Shown here: one piece after another, positions 59,273-64,000 of the stretch
Layout: each line of letters opens with the position of its first letter
Numbering within the stretch: the stretch's first letter is position 1
Assembly (NCBI RefSeq): GCF_031181385.1
Contig: NZ_JAPSKV010000005.1
Span: forward strand, 62,001 to 126,000
Length of the DNA stretch: 64,000 nucleotides
Direction: 5' to 3'
Origin: Fredinandcohnia onubensis
Lineage (GTDB): Bacteria; Bacillota; Bacilli; Bacillales; Bacillaceae_L
Notes under the pieces: generated by a model
The model's input: only the letters and a program-made list of their open reading frames with translations
Database searches by the model: none
Told to the model about the DNA's origin: nothing
Made by a program: the position numbers and the translations under genes

Positions 59273-61813
59273 TTATTTTTTATACATACCTAATGCATAG
59301 TGCATTACTTGCTCTTCTGTGGTACCATGTTTCAGCTCTCCAACACTACGTCCTTCATGCATGACTACAATTCTATCAGCAACATTCAATGCTTCCGGTA
59401 GTTCTGATGACACCATTAAAATGGCACAACCTTGTTTCTTATATTCTGCAATAAGTTCATGAATTTCTGACTTCGCTCCTACATCTACGCCTCTAGTAGG
59501 ATCATCTAATAGCAATATTTTTGGGTTTGTTACAAGCCATTTTCCAAGTACAACTTTTTGTTGATTTCCGCCTGAAAGATAAATAACTTCTTTATCTGGT
59601 TCAGGAGGCTTAACATTTACTTTCTGAATCATTTCTGTAGCAACTAACTTTTCTAAATTAGTAGAAATGAGACCCATTCTATTGTTCTTTTGAATCCATA
59701 CTAAACTTAGATTCTCTCTGACAGACATCATTGGGATAAACCCTGCACCATGCCTGTCTTCAGGAATATAGGCCATTTCCATTTCTTCTTTCATTATTTT
59801 CGGAGAAGTCTTTCTAAATGGTTTGCCATTCAACGTAATCGTTCCAGATACTATCTTGGTAAGACCATAAATCGACTTTAATACCTCAGTTCTTCCTGAT
59901 CCCATTAAACCTGCTAATACTACCACTTCACCTTCCCTCACTTCGAAGGATGCATCTCTTAATAACCCGCCATCATTCAGCTTATCTACTTTAATAACAA
60001 CGTTGCCTAAGTTTGATTTGGTATAAGGGAAAATATTTTCAATATTTCTTCCTACCATCATGTTAACAATCTGTTCCTCTTTAGTTGTAGGAAGTGGAGC
60101 ATTTCCAATATGGGTACCATCTCGTAATATTATTGCTCGGTCACATAGCTTATATAATTCCTCCATTTTATGTGAGATATATAGGATGGCAACATTTTTC
60201 TCTTTCAACTGGTCTATTAGATGATAGAGTTTTTCACTTTCACTTTTCGATAAAGAGGATGTTGGTTCATCCATAATTAAGAGCCAAGGTTTCCCCATAG
60301 TTGCTTTTACAACTTCTATTAATTGTCTCTGACCTATAGTTAAGTTACTCACCTTAATTTCAGGATCAAGTTTAATGTCAAATTCATTTAATAATTCTTT
60401 TGTTTTCTTTACCATTAATGGGCGATTAAGGAGTCTGATTCCTTTTAGTTTTGCTTCCCTACCAAGAAATATGTTTTCGGCAATTGTTAGTTCAGGTACT
60501 AAACTGTAATGTTGGTGAACAACACCAATCCCTAAATCACGAGCCTTTCTAGCATTATCAAGAACAACATTATTATTGTTAATTTCTATATGACCTTTTG
60601 AAGGTAAGATATTCCCAGATAGAATTTTTACCAATGTCGATTTCCCAGCCCCATTTTCCCCAACAAGAGCAACCACTTCACCTGTTTTAATGTCAAAATT
60701 GATATCATTTAGAGCTAAGAAGCCGGAATAACTTTTACTAATTTTGTTTAATTTAATCATGTTATGATTCTTTTTATCTTTTGTAAAAACATTAGTTGAA
60801 TGGGATCTTTTCAAGGAACTAATCCTAATCTTCTTCAGATTATTTAGCGACCCTAGATTGTAAAGAATTACGGATACTAGAACGATTGTACCAGTAACTA
60901 TATATGTAACTTCTTGTGGTGCACCAAAAAAAGATAGGCCAGTTCGGATAATCGTTACTAAAATTGCACCAAATAATGTACCAACGACACCACCGACACC
61001 ACCTGAAAGAAGTGTACCCCCAATAATAACAGCAGTAATAACATCAAATTCTAATCCATATCCTCCGAGAGGTTGGGCTGACTGAACCCTACCTATTAAT
61101 AAGATTGATGCAATTCCAGCAGAAGCCCCAGTAAAAACATATGTTAGGAATTGTATCAATCTTACCTTTATAGCCGATGCTCTAGTAGCTTCATAATTGC
61201 CACCAAGGGCATATATATATCGTCCTAAAACTGTTCGTTGAAGCACCACCCACCAAACTATCAAAAGTATTAGTACTAGGATAATAGAAATTGGAATTTC
61301 ACCAATTTTGGCTGAACCTAGCCATACCAAAGTTTGACTATCAATACTAATACTAGATGCATTCGATAAACTTAATGCCGCTCCACTTCCAAATGCCATT
61401 GTACCGAGAGTTGCGATAAATGGACTAATATGGCAGCGAGTAATTAATAGGCCATTCAGTGCTCCTATTAAGGCACCTACAAGAATAACAATTAATAGAG
61501 CTAATAATGAGGGTACACCGTTTTGAATACTAAGAGCGCCAACAACACCAGAAACCGCAAGCGTTGAACCAACAGATAGGTCAATCCCTTTTGCAAGGAT
61601 GACTGCTGTCATTGCAAATGCAACAACAGCAGTTACAGACATTTGGTGACCCATATTAATAAAATTACTTAAATTGAGAAAATTAGGCCTTAGCACCCCA
61701 AATATAATCATCAGTAAAACACTAAGTGCAACGATAATTAAATTGATTCTTGTAGCTCTTTTCATGTTAAGTCTTATCTTCCCAGTCTGTTTTTGGGTCT
61801 GTATTGAAATCAT
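59273..61813 (-). CDS. fused sugar ABC transporter: RbsC-type permease plus RbsA-type double ATPase
   Basis: An 846-residue protein. Residues about 20-330 are an RbsC permease (GHQMSVTAVVAFAMTAVILAKGIDLSVGS, SPFIATLGTMAFGSGAA, FDVITAVIIGGTLLSGGVGGVVG). After a linker at about 331-350, residues 350-846 are an RbsA ATPase with two cassettes: first Walker A GENGAGKSTLVKILSG, signature LTIGQRQLIEVVKA and MDEPTSSLS; second with GLMGSGRTEVL, YLSGGNQQKVVLGKWL and LLLDDPTRGVDVG. No SD is seen before the internal Met of NHNMIKLNKI, so it is a true fusion. Its ATG overlaps the binding-protein stop (ATGA). Normally these are two genes. Confidence 0.88.
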   Translation of the reverse strand: MISIQTQKQTGKIRLNMKRATRINLIIVALSVLLMIIFGVLRPNFLNLSNFINMGHQMSVTAVVAFAMTAVILAKGIDLSVGSTLAVSGVVGALSIQNGVPSLLALLIVILVGALIGALNGLLITRCHISPFIATLGTMAFGSGAALSLSNASSISIDSQTLVWLGSAKIGEIPISIILVLILLIVWWVVLQRTVLGRYIYALGGNYEATRASAIKVRLIQFLTYVFTGASAGIASILLIGRVQSAQPLGGYGLEFDVITAVIIGGTLLSGGVGGVVGTLFGAILVTIIRTGLSFFGAPQEVTYIVTGTIVLVSVILYNLGSLNNLKKIRISSLKRSHSTNVFTKDKKNHNMIKLNKISKSYSGFLALNDINFDIKTGEVVALVGENGAGKSTLVKILSGNILPSKGHIEINNNNVVLDNARKARDLGIGVVHQHYSLVPELTIAENIFLGREAKLKGIRLLNRPLMVKKTKELLNEFDIKLDPEIKVSNLTIGQRQLIEVVKATMGKPWLLIMDEPTSSLSKSESEKLYHLIDQLKEKNVAILYISHKMEELYKLCDRAIILRDGTHIGNAPLPTTKEEQIVNMMVGRNIENIFPYTKSNLGNVVIKVDKLNDGGLLRDASFEVREGEVVVLAGLMGSGRTEVLKSIYGLTKIVSGTITLNGKPFRKTSPKIMKEEMEMAYIPEDRHGAGFIPMMSVRENLSLVWIQKNNRMGLISTNLEKLVATEMIQKVNVKPPEPDKEVIYLSGGNQQKVVLGKWLVTNPKILLLDDPTRGVDVGAKSEIHELIAEYKKQGCAILMVSSELPEALNVADRIVVMHEGRSVGELKHGTTEEQVMHYALGMYKK

Positions 61814-62889
61814 TCCCCACTAATCCTTTCGTCAGGAACGTCTGGTCCTAATTCTTCAGAATAACCTGTAACAATATTTTTTGCTTCTTCTGGTGTAATA
61901 TAGTCTAATTTCAACCCTTTATTTGCTAACATTTCTGCAGTTTTATCTGTAGTGACAAAATATGTTGGCATAAATAAATCTTGTGGGAATTCTACACCTT
62001 TTGCCAATCTAGCAGCAGCTGCAACATTCCAATATCCAACACGAAAAGCACCAGTTAATGTATCAACCAACATTGAACCATTTGTTAAATAAGGTTCCAT
62101 TGTTGGATCACCATCGTATCCACCGTAGATCAATTTTTTCCCTTTAGCTTCTGCAGCAGTAATGGCAGCTAAACCAAGTGGATCAGAAATAAATGCAATC
62201 GCATCTAATTCAGGGTAATTATTTAACCAAGTATCAGTAATTCTTTGTGCTTCAGCAGGGTCAAAATTAGTTGGCTGATTCCCAACTACTTCGATATTTG
62301 GAAACTCCTTTTCCATTGTTTCCATAAAACCAGCTTCCCTCGTATCAGATACGAAGTTACCTTTTGCACCACTTAATAGCGCTACTTGTCCTTCTCCATC
62401 CAGAGCTGTTCCAATTACTCGAGCTACCATCGCCATGTTTTCATAGTCAGGATATAAAGTATTGTAATTCCAATCTCCCTCTACCTTATTGCCCATTGTA
62501 ATAACTTTGATACCCGCTTCTTTAGCTTCCTCTATAACTGGCTTAACTGCATTCTTATCTAAAGGGTCAATCAGAATTACATCAACTTTTTGTTGAATAT
62601 AGTTTTCAATAATCGAAACTTGTTTTTCTACTGAACCGTCGGCACTTTGCCATTCAGTTACAACACCATAATCTTTTGCAGCCTGATCGCCCGCTTCTTT
62701 CATTTGTACAAAGAATGGATTACTTAAATCGATTGCTGCAAGTCCAAGTACTATTTTGTCCTCAGAATCTGATCCACCTTTTTCTGATCCGTTTGAGCTT
62801 CCAGTCTCCTCATTACTACAAGCTGCTACCCAAAAAAGCAACATAATAAACAAGACAATTGACCATTTTCCCTTTGAAAACTTTTTCAA
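61810..62889 (-). CDS. sugar-type ABC transporter substrate-binding lipoprotein (RbsB-like)
   Basis: A 359-residue lipoprotein: signal MKKFSKGKWSIVLFIMLLFW with lipobox VAAC, a Ser/Gly-rich linker, and a Peripla_BP_4 domain (KIVLGLAAIDLSNPFFVQMKEAGDQAAKD, QQKVDVILIDPLDKNAVKPVIEEAKEAGIKVITM). The TTG at 62887-62889 has GGGAGG eight bases upstream. A second, near-perfect anti-SD complement (AAGAAGGAGGTGATT) lies about 60 bases further upstream at 62947-62962 without a well-placed start. First gene of the ABC operon; four-base overlap with the fused permease-ATPase gene. Confidence 0.87.
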   Translation of the reverse strand: MKKFSKGKWSIVLFIMLLFWVAACSNEETGSSNGSEKGGSDSEDKIVLGLAAIDLSNPFFVQMKEAGDQAAKDYGVVTEWQSADGSVEKQVSIIENYIQQKVDVILIDPLDKNAVKPVIEEAKEAGIKVITMGNKVEGDWNYNTLYPDYENMAMVARVIGTALDGEGQVALLSGAKGNFVSDTREAGFMETMEKEFPNIEVVGNQPTNFDPAEAQRITDTWLNNYPELDAIAFISDPLGLAAITAAEAKGKKLIYGGYDGDPTMEPYLTNGSMLVDTLTGAFRVGYWNVAAAARLAKGVEFPQDLFMPTYFVTTDKTAEMLANKGLKLDYITPEEAKNIVTGYSEELGPDVPDERISGE

Positions 62890-63049
62890 GATTTTTTCCT
62901 CCCTTTTATATGTAATGCAAATTAATAAAAATGTTTTGAACTTAGGAATCACCTCCTTCTTTTGATATTTGTTTGCTCAACGTTTTTATAGTTTTATAAT
63001 AAACAAATACATATTTAGGAATATCTAAGTTAAACGAGTTAATTTCCGA

Positions 63050-63781
63050 TTATAGATTTGGAGGTAATTTTAAATTTACAAAACAATCATGGGCTTGATT
63101 TATGTGTTCATAGGCTCTACTTTGCAAAAAAACACCATGGCCTGAATATAAGCTATCAATTTTATATTTTTGTAGTTTTTCTATCGTCTTTGCATATTTT
63201 TGAATACTGCAATCCCAAATATTTTGTAAAACAATTTTTCCACCTGCAAAAATACTGTCACCTGCAAATAACACTTTTTTACCATTAGTTTCAATTAGAT
63301 AAGAGAGATGATCATCTGAGTGTCCTGGAGTTTCTATTACATGAAAAGTTATGTTACCAATTTGTAGAAGTTCGCCTTCAGAAACCTTTTTAGTTATCCG
63401 AATAGGCTCAAATTTGTAATCTTGTGGGTATAAACCGGCTTTAATAGCTAAATTAATACTTGTTTTTTCACGATCTGCTACTTCAAGCCAAGTTGAGGAT
63501 TCTAGTGGTGCAACAATATTAATTCCGTATTTGTCCTGAAAAAATGATGCTCCACCTGCATGATCTCCATGTGAATGAGTAAGGAAAAGATATGATATCT
63601 TGTTTAGTGGAATATTATGGCGTATAAGATTATGCTCTATCTTTTCTGTGTTAATCCCACAACCTGCATCAATTAATACATATTGATCGCCACAATTAAC
63701 AACATACACATTACAATCAGATGGATGACTAATCTCAAAACCTAGGCTTCCACTGCCAACTAGTTTAATGTTTTCTAACAA
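63050..63781 (-). CDS. MBL-fold metallo-hydrolase
   Basis: The 243-residue enzyme has the metallo-beta-lactamase fold: YVLIDAGCGINTEKIEHNL, LTHSHGDHAGGASFFQ near residue 67 with the HxHxDH zinc site, VIETPGHSDDHLSYLI, LFAGDSIFAGGK and a C-terminal LYSGHGVF. These act as glyoxalase II, lactonase or other esterases. TTG start with AAAGGAGG upstream. It follows the downstream ALDH by 18 bases and precedes the ABC genes by 160 bases; part of the same region. A lactonase step would fit sugar oxidation (inference). Confidence 0.84.
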   Translation of the reverse strand: MLENIKLVGSGSLGFEISHPSDCNVYVVNCGDQYVLIDAGCGINTEKIEHNLIRHNIPLNKISYLFLTHSHGDHAGGASFFQDKYGINIVAPLESSTWLEVADREKTSINLAIKAGLYPQDYKFEPIRITKKVSEGELLQIGNITFHVIETPGHSDDHLSYLIETNGKKVLFAGDSIFAGGKIVLQNIWDCSIQKYAKTIEKLQKYKIDSLYSGHGVFLQSRAYEHINQAHDCFVNLKLPPNL

Positions 63782-63799
63782 ACTATATTTCCTCCTTTC

Positions 63800-64000
63800 T
63801 TATTTTATGGGGAAGTTAATACATATAGTTTTTAAGTCCGACATTGCGATTAGTGAATGTTTCCCACCGATACGGCCAATTCCACTTTTCTTTCCTGATG
63901 CACCACCAAATGGAATATGAGGTTCCCAGTAATTACTATTTTCATTTATATTCACAATTCCAGCTTGTAAATTGTCTGAAAAATACTGTGTATCGTTCAA
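63800..64000 (-). CDS. aldehyde dehydrogenase, C-terminal part, continues beyond window
   Basis: The last 66 residues of an ALDH: AGIVNINENSNYWEPHIPFGGASGKKSGIGRIGGKHSLIAMSDLKTICINFP. Position for position it resembles the C-terminus of the ALDH at 56754-58205 (VHINEAGNYWETQIPAGGTSGSASGIGRSGGK), so the cluster carries two ALDH paralogues. The catalytic part lies outside the window. Confidence 0.85.
   Translation of the reverse strand: MNDTQYFSDNLQAGIVNINENSNYWEPHIPFGGASGKKSGIGRIGGKHSLIAMSDLKTICINFPIK

Overview
The window looks like a chromosomal piece of an endospore-forming, low-GC Firmicute of the Bacillaceae (Bacillus in the broad sense). Supporting signs are a spore germinant-receptor operon, a PurR-box-controlled guaC, a preQ1-I riboswitch, a GerPA-free but typical set of DUF1659/DUF2922/YvrJ small genes, AGGAGG-type ribosome binding sites with frequent TTG and GTG starts, and rho-independent terminators after most units. 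No species can be named from the sequence alone.

Layout. 0-11 kb is housekeeping and transport: a DoxX/hydrolase pair cut by the left edge, an XRE-cupin regulator, guaC with promoter and two PurR boxes, small unknown proteins, two MFS exporters, a UbiB-type kinase with an RpoA-CTD-like protein, a CBO0543 membrane protein and a class I/II aminotransferase. 11-19 kb holds an HD-GYP phosphodiesterase with an extracellular domain, an interspersed palindromic repeat, a VanY-type peptidase, a tandem 154-bp non-coding repeat, a two-gene stator-like unit resembling ZorA/ZorB without Zorya effectors, serine acetyltransferase and asnA. 19.9-21.4 kb is a preQ1-riboswitch operon of queC and a queuosine-precursor transporter. 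21.5-27.5 kb has a Gfo/Idh/MocA-ThuA-Gfo operon, NhaC and an RraA-family protein, with a 20-bp-period repeat. 27.6-31.4 kb is a germinant receptor in B-A-C order whose A gene carries a one-base frameshift.

32.3-39.1 kb is the accessory part: a second locus of the 154-bp repeat family, a decayed IS605-type element (tnpA and tnpB both broken), a DUF1659-DUF2922-YvrJ operon, an 11-bp-phased iteron-like array upstream of a phage/plasmid replication-type winged-helix gene, and a solitary HNH endonuclease with a putative phosphorothioate-DNA-binding domain. 

39.1-50 kb is a catabolic cluster (iron alcohol dehydrogenase, Asp/Glu-racemase-like, NTF2-like, CoA transferase, hydantoinase B and A, isochorismatase-like amidase, and divergent GntR/FCD regulator plus HMG-CoA-lyase-like enzyme). 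Six copies of the palindrome TTGTATACAA (one with a mismatch) lie as pairs in its three regulatory gaps and probably define the GntR regulon. 50-54.5 kb has a nonsense-interrupted NUDIX gene, an unknown membrane protein, a frameshifted secreted M28 aminopeptidase and an AtoE-type transporter. 54.6-64 kb is a carbohydrate-type ABC and dehydrogenase cluster in which permease and duplicated ATPase are fused into one 846-residue protein.

Several otherwise intact genes carry one small lesion each, so either this strain is decaying or the assembly has point indel errors; raw reads would decide.
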